In this document: piece after piece, positions 6,754 through 12,514 of the stretch
How positions within the stretch are numbered: the first letter of the stretch is position 1
Layout: each line of letters opens with the position of its first letter
DNA from: an uncultured Collinsella sp.
Lineage (GTDB): Bacteria > Actinomycetota > Coriobacteriia > Coriobacteriales > Coriobacteriaceae
Assembly: GCA_900550835.1 (NCBI GenBank)
Contig: URTP01000049.1
Location: 1-12,514, forward strand
Direction of reading: 5' to 3'
DNA length: 12,514 nucleotides
Program-made: the position numbers and the translations under genes
Notes under the pieces: generated by a model
What the model was told of the DNA's origin: nothing
Seen by the model: the letters and a program-made list of their open reading frames with translations, nothing else
Databases searched by the model: none

Positions 6754-8229
6754 ATGATCGATCTGTCCATCAACAAGGTTGGCTTGGAGCATAACATCCA
6801 GAAGGCCAAGGAGAACCACATTATCATCCCCACCATTGCTCAGATGCAGAACCCCGATCTGATCCCGGAGAAGATCAAGGCCAAGCTTTCCACCACCGGC
6901 CTGTGGGACGTGGATCCCGTGAACCTGTTCCGTATTTCCTGGCACAACGAGGCCAAGGAGAGCGGCGGCCTGTTCCAGGCGGTCCCCAACTATGTGGAGA
7001 TCCCCACCAAGCTCTCCGGCGTTCCCTGCCGTATCGTTGCCATGTCCGGCAAGTGGTTCCCCACCGGCTGCCACAAGGTGGGCGCTTCCTTCGGCTGTCT
7101 GGCTCCCCGTCTGGTGACCGGACAGTTTGACGCCACCTATCATCACGCCGTATGGCCCTCCACCGGCAACTACTGCCGTGGCGGCGCCTTCAACTCCAAG
7201 CTGCTGGCCTGTGAGTCCGTGGCGATCCTGCCGCAGGATATGTCCCGTGAGCGCTTTGACTGGCTCAAGAGCATCGCCGGTCAGATCATCGCTACCCCCG
7301 GCTGCGAGTCCAACGTCAAGGAGATTTTTGATAAGACCTGGGAGCTGAAGAAGGATCCCACCATGATGATCTTCAACCAGTTTGCTGAGATGGGCAACCC
7401 CCTGTGGCACTACAACGTTACCGGCTACGCTCTGGCAGACCTGTTCGAGGCCATCAAGAAGCCCGGTCAGAACTTCGCCGGCGCCTGCTTCACCTCCGGC
7501 TCCGCCGGCACCATGTCCGCCGGCGATCTGCTGAAGGAGCGCTATCCCCACCTGAAGCTGGCCGTGGGCGAGGCTCTGCAGTGCCCCACCATTCTGGATA
7601 ACGGCTTCGGCGGCCACCGCATCGAGGGCATCGGCGACAAACACATCCCCTGGATCCACAATGTGAAGAACACCGACATGGCCATCGCCATCGACGACGA
7701 GGACTCCCAGCGCCTGCTGCGCCTGTTCAACACCCCGGAGGGCAAGCAGTACATGAAGGACGAGCTGGGCATGAGCGCCGAGGAGATCGAGAAGATGAGC
7801 TGGCTGGGCATCTCCGGCATCGCCAACGTGCTGTGCTGCATCAAGATGGCCAAGTACTATGAGCTCACCGAGAACGACGTGGTGGCCACCGTCCTCACCG
7901 ACTCCGCCGTGATGTACGGCAGCCGCATTGAGGAGCTGAATCAGCAGCACGGCGCCTACAGCGCCCACGAGGCTGCTCTGGATCACGCCGTGCATATGCT
8001 GGGTCTCAAGACCGACAGTATGCTGGAGCTGACCTACACCGAGCGCAAGCGTGTCCACAACCTGAAGTACTACACTTGGGTGGAGCAGCAGGGTATGGAC
8101 GTGGAGGACCTGAACGCCCAGTGGTACGACACCAAGAACACTTGGGATGCCGTTCACGCTCAGGCCAAGGAGCTGGATCAGCTGATCTGCGAGTTCAACG
8201 AGGCCACCGGCCTGCTGAAGGCTCTGTAA
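6754..8229 (+). CDS. Uncharacterised fold-type-II PLP-dependent enzyme (TrpB/cysteine-synthase-like beta subunit family)
   Basis: This 491-residue protein is the kind usually annotated only as 'PLP-dependent protein subunit beta'. A likely Schiff-base lysine is K108 in GCHKVGASFG. A substrate/cofactor loop WPSTGNYCRGG (134-144) resembles the SGN loop of cysteine synthase and ammonia-lyase relatives, and a glycine/serine-rich phosphate loop is TSGSAGTMSAG (247-257). It is longer than ordinary family members (about 310-400), with an extended N-terminus and a helical C-terminal tail after about 400. An AGGAGG site 7 bases before the ATG and the 16-base gap put it in one operon with the regulator. 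Adjacency to ygeY suggests ammonia-lyase or beta-replacement chemistry on an amino acid or diamino acid. The family is secure; substrate and reaction are unknown. Confidence 0.85.
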   Translation: MIDLSINKVGLEHNIQKAKENHIIIPTIAQMQNPDLIPEKIKAKLSTTGLWDVDPVNLFRISWHNEAKESGGLFQAVPNYVEIPTKLSGVPCRIVAMSGKWFPTGCHKVGASFGCLAPRLVTGQFDATYHHAVWPSTGNYCRGGAFNSKLLACESVAILPQDMSRERFDWLKSIAGQIIATPGCESNVKEIFDKTWELKKDPTMMIFNQFAEMGNPLWHYNVTGYALADLFEAIKKPGQNFAGACFTSGSAGTMSAGDLLKERYPHLKLAVGEALQCPTILDNGFGGHRIEGIGDKHIPWIHNVKNTDMAIAIDDEDSQRLLRLFNTPEGKQYMKDELGMSAEEIEKMSWLGISGIANVLCCIKMAKYYELTENDVVATVLTDSAVMYGSRIEELNQQHGAYSAHEAALDHAVHMLGLKTDSMLELTYTERKRVHNLKYYTWVEQQGMDVEDLNAQWYDTKNTWDAVHAQAKELDQLICEFNEATGLLKAL

Positions 8230-8252
8230 GCACGAATCACCCCACAAGACGC

Positions 8253-8289
8253 CGCAGGGGCGGGACCTCCGTCCCGCCCCTGCGTTTTT
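8253..8289 (+). terminator. Strong intrinsic terminator of the regulator-PLP operon
   Basis: CGCAGGGGCGGGAC pairs perfectly with GTCCCGCCCCTGCG around a CTCC loop and is followed by TTTTT, 23 bases past the PLP gene stop. The T run overlaps the stop codon of the convergent 53-codon gene. In the reverse direction the hairpin lacks a T tract, so it is mainly a plus-strand terminator. Confidence 0.92.
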
Positions 8290-8449
8290 ATTCCTCTTGG
8301 GATAGAATGATCTCCTCGGCCTCCTGCATCCCGGCGATCAGAAGCGCTCTGGCCTCCTGATAGCGCTGTTGGTCGATGGCGTCGATGGCATCTGCGGTCC
8401 GGGCGCACAGAACAGTGTAGTATGCGGGGAAGTTCTGGCTGTTCTCCAA
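8288..8449 (-). CDS. Small acidic helical protein, TTG start (53 aa), function unknown
   Basis: The reverse strand encodes a 53-residue protein starting MENSQNFPAYYTVL and ending EEIILSQEE. It is acidic and alanine/glutamate/glutamine-rich, and most of it should form two helices. The start is a TTG at 8449 with AAAGGAGG placed 8 bases upstream. A GTG at 8458 is in frame but abuts the ribosome site, so it is less likely. A consensus promoter (8506-8534) lies upstream and the stop coincides with the end of the neighbouring terminator, so start, control and end signals all agree. I do not recognise a named family, although small Firmicute proteins with a similar tyrosine-rich start and helical body seem familiar. 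It is divergent from the ribbon-helix-helix gene. Confidence 0.75.
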   Translation of the reverse strand: MENSQNFPAYYTVLCARTADAIDAIDQQRYQEARALLIAGMQEAEEIILSQEE

Positions 8450-8505
8450 GCGTTCCACCTCCTTTGGGCCGAGGATCCAAGTCCCCCGGCGTATGGTTTT
8501 CGACC

Positions 8506-8534
8506 ATTTTATCGCACGGCATTACAAAATGCAA
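8506..8534 (-). promoter_or_regulatory. Promoter of the 53-residue protein gene
   Basis: On the minus strand TTGCAT (8534-8529) and TAAAAT (8511-8506) are separated by exactly 17 bases. The predicted leader of about 50 bases ends in AAAGGAGG. This promoter is the main evidence that the small minus-strand gene is real. Confidence 0.75.
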
Positions 8535-8571
8535 CACATTACGCAATACTTAATGTACCATTTATTGAAGC

Positions 8572-8593
8572 ACAAAATGTAGGTACAATTTGT
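8572..8593. promoter_or_regulatory. Candidate operator/promoter upstream of the ribbon-helix-helix gene
   Basis: ACAAAATGT and ACAATTTGT form a 9-base inverted repeat (one mismatch) around AGGT. The right arm overlaps a possible -10 box, TACAAT (8584-8589), for the plus-strand gene at 8624; a matching -35 is poor. A second ACAAAATG copy lies at 8524-8531, over the -35 of the divergent promoter. The layout fits autoregulation by the ribbon-helix-helix product. Confidence 0.5.
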
Positions 8594-8623
8594 CATGTAA
8601 AAAAGTGACAAGGAGTGCCTATC

Positions 8624-8797
8624 ATGCGTAAATTCAAGATCCCCAGTCCACCCAGTTCTACCACGAAATCCATCCGCTTTCCCAACACCGTCATCAGGGA
8701 GGTGGAGGAGGCCATTCAGGGAACGGACTGCACCTTCAACGCCTTTGTGGTGGAGGCGGTGCGGGTGGCACTGGAGAATTTACGGGAAGAAGACTGA
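8624..8797 (+). CDS. Small ribbon-helix-helix (Arc/YlcI-YnfO-like) DNA-binding protein
   Basis: This 57-residue protein has a basic N-terminal arm and then TKSIRFPNTVIREVEEAI, the beta strand and first helix of a ribbon-helix-helix fold. FNAFVVEAVRVALENL forms the second helix. Such proteins bind DNA as dimers through the paired beta strands. The ATG at 8624 has AAGGAG 8 bases upstream; a GTG at 8615 lies within that site and is rejected. The threonine synthase gene starts 23 bases after the stop without a separate promoter, so the two are probably one transcript. The palindrome at 8572-8593 is a plausible autoregulatory site. No toxin partner is visible nearby, so it need not be an antitoxin. 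Confidence 0.8.
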   Translation: MRKFKIPSPPSSTTKSIRFPNTVIREVEEAIQGTDCTFNAFVVEAVRVALENLREED

Positions 8798-8820
8798 ATC
8801 TTATAGAACGAGGTGTCACC

Positions 8821-10062
8821 ATGAAAAACGTGAAATACGGAAAGTGCGTCCGCTGCGGCAAAACCTATGAGGCCACTCCGGATCTGACCAACTGCCAGTG
8901 CGGCGGTATTCTGGACATCGTCTACGACTACGACTACATCAAGTCCGTCCTCACCAAGGAGAAGCTGGCCCGGCGGGAGAACCGCTCCATGTGGCGTTAC
9001 CGGGAGCTGCTGCCGGTGGAGGAGACTACCCCCGACACCCCTCTGCGAGTGGGCTGGAGCCCTCTGTACGACGAGCCTAATCTGGCCCGTGCGCTGGGGA
9101 TCCGCAAGCTGTGGGTGAAGGATGACGGTCAGAACCCCACGGCGTCCCTGAAGGATCGGGCCAGTGCCATGGCTGTGGCCAAGGCCTATGAGGCGGGCGC
9201 CAAGACCATCGCCTGCTCCTCCACCGGCAATGCCGCCAGCTCTCTGGCGGGCAACGCCGCCGCTGCGGGCTTCAAGACCTATATCTTCGTGCCGGAGCGG
9301 GCTCCCAAGGGCAAGGTAGCCCAGCTGATGATCTTCGGGGCCAATGTCATCTCCGTCAAGGGCAACTACGAGGAGACCTTCAAGATGTCCGCCGAGGCCA
9401 TCGAGAAGTACGGCTGGTACAACCGCAACGCTGCCATCAACCCGTATCTCTCTGAAGGGAAAAAGACCGTGGCCCTGGAGATCGCCGAGCAGCTGAACTG
9501 GGAGATGCCGGACTATCTGGCCATCTCCGTGGGCGACGGCTGCACCATCGCCGGCGTGTGGAAGGGCTTCAAGGATCTGTATGCCATCGGATTCATCGAC
9601 AAGCTGCCCCGGCTCATCTCCGCCCAGTCCTACGGCTGCTACCCCATCAACCGGGCCATTCAGGAGAATAAGCCGTGGGAGCCCATGGAGGAGAACACCA
9701 TTGCCGACTCTATCTCTGTGGGTGTACCCCGCAACGCCGACAAGGCGCTGGCGGCCATTCGGGAGTCCAAGGGCTTGGCCATCTGCGTCACCGACGAGGA
9801 GATCTTGGCGGCGCAGCGGCTGCTGGGGCGCACCTGCGGCGTGTTCGGTGAGCCTGCCGGTGTCACCGGTACGGCGGCGCTGAAGAAGGCCTGTGAGCAG
9901 GGTCTCATCGAGAAGGATGCCACGGTGGTATCGGTGGTCACCGGCAACGGCCTGAAGGACGTGGCCAACGCCATCAAGTCCGCCGGGGAGCCTCTGCACA
10001 TCGAGCCGGATCTGGATCTGATGGTGGAGGGCTTTGCCCAGCGGGGCGTCACCGTGGAATAA
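8821..10062 (+). CDS. thrC: Threonine synthase (or close threonine-synthase-like PLP enzyme)
   Basis: This 413-residue fold-type-II PLP enzyme converts O-phospho-L-homoserine to L-threonine, the last step of threonine synthesis. Visible motifs are an N-terminal zinc-ribbon-like CVRCG...CQCGG (C9, C12, C25, C27), the Schiff-base lysine K111 in NPTASLKDRAS, CSSTGNAASS (132-141), the phosphate loop GDGCTIAG (238-245) and VTGNGLKD (373-380), a typical threonine synthase signature. The ATG at 8821 follows GAGGTG. The gene lies after the ribbon-helix-helix protein and ends at a strong terminator. Homoserine-pathway genes are not in the window. Because paralogues of this family act on other phospho- or diamino-acid substrates, and another PLP enzyme lies upstream, a related activity cannot be excluded, but threonine synthase is the best call. 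Confidence 0.88.
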   Translation: MKNVKYGKCVRCGKTYEATPDLTNCQCGGILDIVYDYDYIKSVLTKEKLARRENRSMWRYRELLPVEETTPDTPLRVGWSPLYDEPNLARALGIRKLWVKDDGQNPTASLKDRASAMAVAKAYEAGAKTIACSSTGNAASSLAGNAAAAGFKTYIFVPERAPKGKVAQLMIFGANVISVKGNYEETFKMSAEAIEKYGWYNRNAAINPYLSEGKKTVALEIAEQLNWEMPDYLAISVGDGCTIAGVWKGFKDLYAIGFIDKLPRLISAQSYGCYPINRAIQENKPWEPMEENTIADSISVGVPRNADKALAAIRESKGLAICVTDEEILAAQRLLGRTCGVFGEPAGVTGTAALKKACEQGLIEKDATVVSVVTGNGLKDVANAIKSAGEPLHIEPDLDLMVEGFAQRGVTVE

Positions 10063-10079
10063 GCTGTCTCATGAAACAA

Positions 10080-10124
10080 AACAGTCTGCTGTGTGCAAGG
10101 AATGTGCGCAGCAGGCTGTTTTTT
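10080..10124 (+). terminator. Intrinsic terminator of thrC
   Basis: AACAGTCTGCTG pairs with CAGCAGGCTGTT (one G-T wobble, extendable inward) and is followed by TTTT. It starts 17 bases after the threonine synthase stop and isolates that gene from the carD promoter. Confidence 0.92.
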
Positions 10125-10153
10125 CATAGATGGACCGTTTTTTGCGATTTTTC

Positions 10154-10182
10154 TTGAAAATATACCGGGATAAGGGTATAAT
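10154..10182 (+). promoter_or_regulatory. Consensus sigma-A promoter of carD-ispD-ispF
   Basis: TTGAAA (10154-10159) and a perfect TATAAT (10177-10182) are separated by 17 bases, 48 bases before the carD start. It lies between the thrC terminator and carD. Confidence 0.92.
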
Positions 10183-10230
10183 ATTCTTGAGTACTTATAC
10201 ACAAAAATCGTTTGGAAAGGAAGGACCGGT

Positions 10231-10725
10231 ATGTATCAGGTAGGCGACCGGGTGGTTCACCCCATGCACGGGGCGGGGATCATCGAAAGTATCGTGCAGG
10301 AACGGCTGGGCGGACAGCTGGGCAGCTACTACGTGTTCCGAATGCCCTCCGGCGGGCTGACGCTGAAGATCCCCACAGGCAGCTGCGGGGCCATCGGTGT
10401 CCGGGCCCTGTCCACCTCCGGACGCATCCGGGAGGTACTGAGCGCCATTCCGGGGCTGGAGATCGACCGCACCAGCAACTGGAACCGACGCTATCGGGAG
10501 AACCTGAACCGGCTGAAGAGCGGTGACCTGCTGGAGGTGGCCCGTGTCATCAAGGGCCTTATGTGGCGGGACCGGGAGAAGGGCCTTTCCAACGGTGAGC
10601 GCAAGATGCTCCACAGCGCCAAACAAATATTGGTATCCGAGGTGGTGCTGGTGGAGGGACATACCTATCCCGATGCGGAGCAGCGCATTGAGCAGGCCAT
10701 GATGACGGGAGCGAAGAACGAATGA
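10231..10725 (+). CDS. carD: CarD-family transcriptional regulator
   Basis: This 164-residue protein starts MYQVGDRVVHPMHGAG, the Tudor-like RNA-polymerase-interacting domain of the CarD/CdnL family (about residues 1-60). A helical C-terminal domain follows (about 70-155, including NWNRRYRENLNRLKSGD and RDREKGLSNGERKML), which contacts promoter DNA near the -10 box. Such proteins stabilise or tune open complexes at vegetative promoters. The ATG at 10231 follows GGAAGG. Its stop overlaps the ispD start by ATGA, so the genes are translationally coupled. CarD next to ispD-ispF is a common arrangement in Clostridia, which supports the host assignment for this half of the window. Confidence 0.93.
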   Translation: MYQVGDRVVHPMHGAGIIESIVQERLGGQLGSYYVFRMPSGGLTLKIPTGSCGAIGVRALSTSGRIREVLSAIPGLEIDRTSNWNRRYRENLNRLKSGDLLEVARVIKGLMWRDREKGLSNGERKMLHSAKQILVSEVVLVEGHTYPDAEQRIEQAMMTGAKNE

Positions 10726-11462
10726 AGCTATTTGATCGGCTGGGGAAGCTGCGGGATAGGCGCCGCCCCTACTGTACCATGATCGTACCGGCAGCGGGGG
10801 AATCCCGGCGCATGGGCGGCGGCAACAAGCTGCTGCTGCCGCTGGAGGGGGAGCCGGTGCTGGCCCACACCCTCCGGGCCATCGACGCCGCCACGCTGGT
10901 GGACGAGATCATACTGGCCACCCGGACGGAGTGTCTGGCGGAGATGGCGGAGCTGTGCCAGCGCTGCGGACTGCAAAAGCCCGTGCGTGTGGTGGTGGGC
11001 GGTGAGACCCGCACTCACTCGGTGCTGGCGGCGGCGCTGGAGGCCAACGAAAAGGCCCGGCTCATCGCTGTACATGACGGGGCAAGGCCCCTGATCCGCC
11101 CGGAACAGATCGACGAGCTGATCCGCTTCGGGGAGCGCACCTATGCCGCCGCCCCGGCGGTGCCGGTGACGGATACCGTTAAGCGGGCAGAGCCGTCCAC
11201 GGGCCGGGTGCTGGAGACACCGGACCGGGCGGCCCTCTTTGCCGTGCAGACCCCGCAGGTGTTTCAGGCGGAGCTGCTGAAGGCGGCGCTCCAGTCGGCG
11301 GTGAACGCCGAGGTGACTCTGACGGACGACTGCTCCGCTGTGGAGCGGCTGGGCAAGGAGGTCTATCTCACCGCCGGGGATCCGGAGAACATCAAAATCA
11401 CTACGCCGCTGGACCTGCGTCTGGCGGAGGCCATTCTGGCCGAGAGGAGGAAACAGGCATGA
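10722..11462 (+). CDS. ispD: 2-C-methyl-D-erythritol 4-phosphate cytidylyltransferase (IspD)
   Basis: This 246-residue enzyme joins CTP and methylerythritol 4-phosphate to CDP-methylerythritol, the third step of the MEP isoprenoid pathway. The nucleotide loop is VPAAGESRRMGGGNK (22-36). Further family motifs are AVHDGARPLI (116-125), VTDTVK (149-154), TPQVFQ (177-182), LTDDCS (200-205) and the C-terminal NIKITTPLDL (223-232). The N-terminus has about 18 basic residues before the fold, slightly longer than usual. The gene overlaps carD at its start and the next gene at its end, each by ATGA. Nothing looks damaged. Confidence 0.95.
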   Translation: MKLFDRLGKLRDRRRPYCTMIVPAAGESRRMGGGNKLLLPLEGEPVLAHTLRAIDAATLVDEIILATRTECLAEMAELCQRCGLQKPVRVVVGGETRTHSVLAAALEANEKARLIAVHDGARPLIRPEQIDELIRFGERTYAAAPAVPVTDTVKRAEPSTGRVLETPDRAALFAVQTPQVFQAELLKAALQSAVNAEVTLTDDCSAVERLGKEVYLTAGDPENIKITTPLDLRLAEAILAERRKQA

Positions 11463-12061
11463 CAGGACTGCGGGTAGGACACGGGTACGACGTCCACCGT
11501 CTGGCACAGGGGAGGCCTCTGATCTTAGGCGGTGTTACCATCCCGTGGGAGAAGGGGTTGGACGGCCACTCCGATGCGGACGTGCTGACCCATGCGGTGA
11601 TGGATGCCCTGCTGGGCGCTGCCGGTATGGACGATATCGGGAGACTGTTCCCGGACTGCGACAATGCCTTTCTGAACATCTCCAGCCTGACGCTGCTGGA
11701 GCGGGTGATGAAGGCCCTGCAGGAGTTCCTGCGGCCGGAGTTTATCAACCGTGTGGACGAGATCGTATATTTCCACCAGCTGACGGAGGAGAACTTCCGG
11801 GGCATCGCCGGGATCATGCTGGAGGAACTGAAGACGGCGCTGGAGGAGAAGGGGTATCACTTCACCTACGACGATGCGCTGGTGGACTATCTGGTGAAGA
11901 AATCCTATTCGGCGGCCTATGGAGCACGGAACCTGCGGCGGTGCATTCAGAAGGATGTGGAGGACCCCATGGCGGCCCGTATCATCGAGAGCTATGAGAC
12001 GCCCATCACACAGATCAAGGCAACCGCAGAGGATGGGGCTGTAAAGCTCTACACACTGTAA
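11459..12061 (+). CDS. ispF: Chimeric frame: IspF N-terminal half fused to Clp/Hsp100 ATPase C-terminal domain
   Basis: Residues 1 to about 87 are 2-C-methyl-D-erythritol 2,4-cyclodiphosphate synthase: GHGYDVHRL (metal ligands D11, H13), GGVTIPWEKGLDGHSDADVLTHA (H45 the third ligand), ALLGAAGMDDIGRLFPD, then SSLTLLERV. The C-terminal half of IspF, with the cytidine-binding and TTEKLGFTGRGEG-type segments, is absent. From about residue 84 the frame reads LQEFLRPEFINRVDEIVYF and later KKSYSAAYGARNLRR, the end of the second AAA module and small domain of a ClpA/B/C-type unfoldase. IspF is normally about 155 residues as a trimer, so this protein should make no working synthase, and the Clp piece lacks its ATP site. 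The start overlaps ispD by ATGA. The fusion sits on a short shared ERVMKALQE-like stretch, which suggests a mis-join or deletion. Confidence 0.9.
   Translation: MTGLRVGHGYDVHRLAQGRPLILGGVTIPWEKGLDGHSDADVLTHAVMDALLGAAGMDDIGRLFPDCDNAFLNISSLTLLERVMKALQEFLRPEFINRVDEIVYFHQLTEENFRGIAGIMLEELKTALEEKGYHFTYDDALVDYLVKKSYSAAYGARNLRRCIQKDVEDPMAARIIESYETPITQIKATAEDGAVKLYTL
11699..11725 (+). other. Join between ispF and clp sequence
   Basis: Within this interval the encoded protein changes from IspF-like to Clp-like. The residues here (ERVMKALQE) suit both families, so short shared sequence probably guided the join, which stays in frame. It may be an assembly artefact or a real deletion. Confidence 0.75.
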
Positions 12062-12079
12062 TGAAGGAGGGGGCGTACC

Positions 12080-12289
12080 ATGCTGTTTCGTAAGAAGATC
12101 GAGCCCCGGTGCAGCTACTGCGCCAGAGGCGGGCGTGCCAATGACCATGAGGTCATCTGCGCCAAGAAGGGCATCGTGCCGGCGGAGTCCCACTGCGGTG
12201 CGTTCCGCTACGATCCCTTGAAGCGGGTGCCGCCCCGTCCGGCGAAGCTGGAGACGGAGGAGCTGCGGCAGGAGGATTTCCAACTATAA
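12080..12289 (+). CDS. Small four-cysteine protein, probable zinc ribbon (69 aa), function unknown
   Basis: This 69-residue protein starts 18 bases after the chimeric frame, with AAGGAGG upstream of its ATG. Four cysteines (C11, C14, C27, C39) in the pattern CSYC...VICAKKG...HCGAF suggest a single zinc site, followed by YDPLKRVPP and a charged tail. Similar short proteins occur in Clostridia as conserved hypotheticals, as far as I recall, but I know no function. In this position it belongs with the clp fragment: both lie to the right of the join and end at the same terminator. Confidence 0.8.
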   Translation: MLFRKKIEPRCSYCARGGRANDHEVICAKKGIVPAESHCGAFRYDPLKRVPPRPAKLETEELRQEDFQL

Positions 12290-12292
12290 GAG

Positions 12293-12321
12293 AAAGCCCG
12301 GAAGCGATGCTTCCGGGCTTT
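12293..12321. terminator. Bidirectional intrinsic terminator between convergent genes
   Basis: AAAGCCCGGAAGC pairs perfectly with GCTTCCGGGCTTT around a GAT loop, with extra T on the plus strand and A residues on the other side. It sits between the four-cysteine protein and the convergent HAD gene and can end transcription from both. Confidence 0.92.
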
Positions 12322-12331
12322 TGCGTGAGAG

Positions 12332-12514
12332 TCAGACGATATCGTAGAGCTGGCGCAGGTCGGTGATGCGGTAGTCGATGCGGAGGCCTTCCGGCAGGGT
12401 GGTGCCGTGGGGGTCGTACCAGCAGCAGGGGATGCCGGCGTTGTTGGCGCCCCGGATATCGCTGGAGGGGGCTCCCGTGACGAGCAGGGCGTGGTGGTCC
12501 GTCACCTTGCTACC
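12332..12514 (-). CDS. HAD-superfamily hydrolase, C-terminal fragment (YjjG/pyrimidine-nucleotidase-like)
   Basis: The last 60 codons of a minus-strand gene enter from the right edge. The fragment reads ALLVTGAPSSDIRGANNAG, then CCWYDP, and ends in DYRITDLRQLYDIV. This is the C-terminal motif IV region and following strand of HAD phosphatases of the YjjG type, which usually read GDxxxSDIxGxxxAGI with a tryptophan after it. The first aspartate of motif IV appears as alanine (GAPSSD) and the spacing is one residue short, so the enzyme may be altered, a divergent paralogue, or affected by a base error near the edge. The rest of the gene lies outside the window. Confidence 0.75.
   Translation of the reverse strand, partial: GSKVTDHHALLVTGAPSSDIRGANNAGIPCCWYDPHGTTLPEGLRIDYRITDLRQLYDIV

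Noticed and set aside
6538..8247. Long minus-strand open frame (569 codons) opposite the PLP enzyme
   Set aside because: The translation is a Gly/Val/Leu/His-rich shadow with no motifs; the opposite strand has a good ribosome site, operon context and PLP motifs.
11525..12283. Minus-strand open frame opposite ispF-clp and the four-cysteine gene
   Set aside because: Shadow frame; the plus-strand products have recognisable domains.
1..12514. tRNA, rRNA, CRISPR arrays, insertion sequences, riboswitches
   Set aside because: I saw no cloverleaf-like or rRNA-like sequence, no regularly spaced repeats and no transposase on reading both strands; a covariance-model search was not possible here.

Overview
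The window holds two stretches of different style that meet around the gene ygeY. Positions 1 to about 5,900 carry five minus-strand genes. In transcription order they are a YgeY-type M20 peptidase, a YgeW-type carbamoyltransferase, carbamate kinase, a MobA-like nucleotidyltransferase and a hydantoinase/dihydropyrimidinase cut by the left edge. This is the gene content of the anaerobic purine/urate-breakdown cluster known from E. coli (ygeW-ygeX-ygeY-hyuA-yqeA-ygfJ region) and many gut anaerobes. The GC-rich codon use and terminator style of this part suggest a Coriobacteriia (Collinsella/Olsenella-like) source, but that is an inference.

Positions about 5,900 to 12,514 read like a GC-rich Clostridia/Oscillospiraceae-type Firmicute, with AGGAGG ribosome sites, CTG/GTG/TCC-rich codons and TTGACA/TATAAT promoters. 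Divergent from ygeY is a two-gene unit: a YheO/DauR-type regulator (PAS-like plus HTH) and a 491-residue fold-type-II PLP enzyme that I cannot assign, closed by a strong terminator. Next come a 53-residue minus-strand protein with a TTG start, a ribbon-helix-helix protein, and threonine synthase with its terminator. A consensus promoter then drives carD-ispD-ispF, which overlap by ATGA. The window ends with a small four-cysteine protein, a bidirectional terminator and the 3' end of a convergent HAD hydrolase.

Two places look like joins. Reading frame 11459-12061 starts as IspF and, at about residues 81-88, continues as the C-terminal domain of a Clp/Hsp100 ATPase; a normal IspF is about twice as long as the part present. 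Codon preference also shifts inside ygeY, roughly at 5500-5650. Both fit a metagenome assembly joining different molecules at short conserved stretches, although real recombination cannot be excluded from sequence alone.

The most interesting biology is at 5890-8229. An uncharacterised PLP enzyme and its regulator are divergent from ygeY, where E. coli carries the PLP lyase ygeX beside ygeY. The two divergent promoters are near mirror images, with an imperfect dyad exactly at their centre (position 6009). This suggests one regulator controls both sides, and that the PLP enzyme works in the same nitrogen/purine or diamino-acid pathway.
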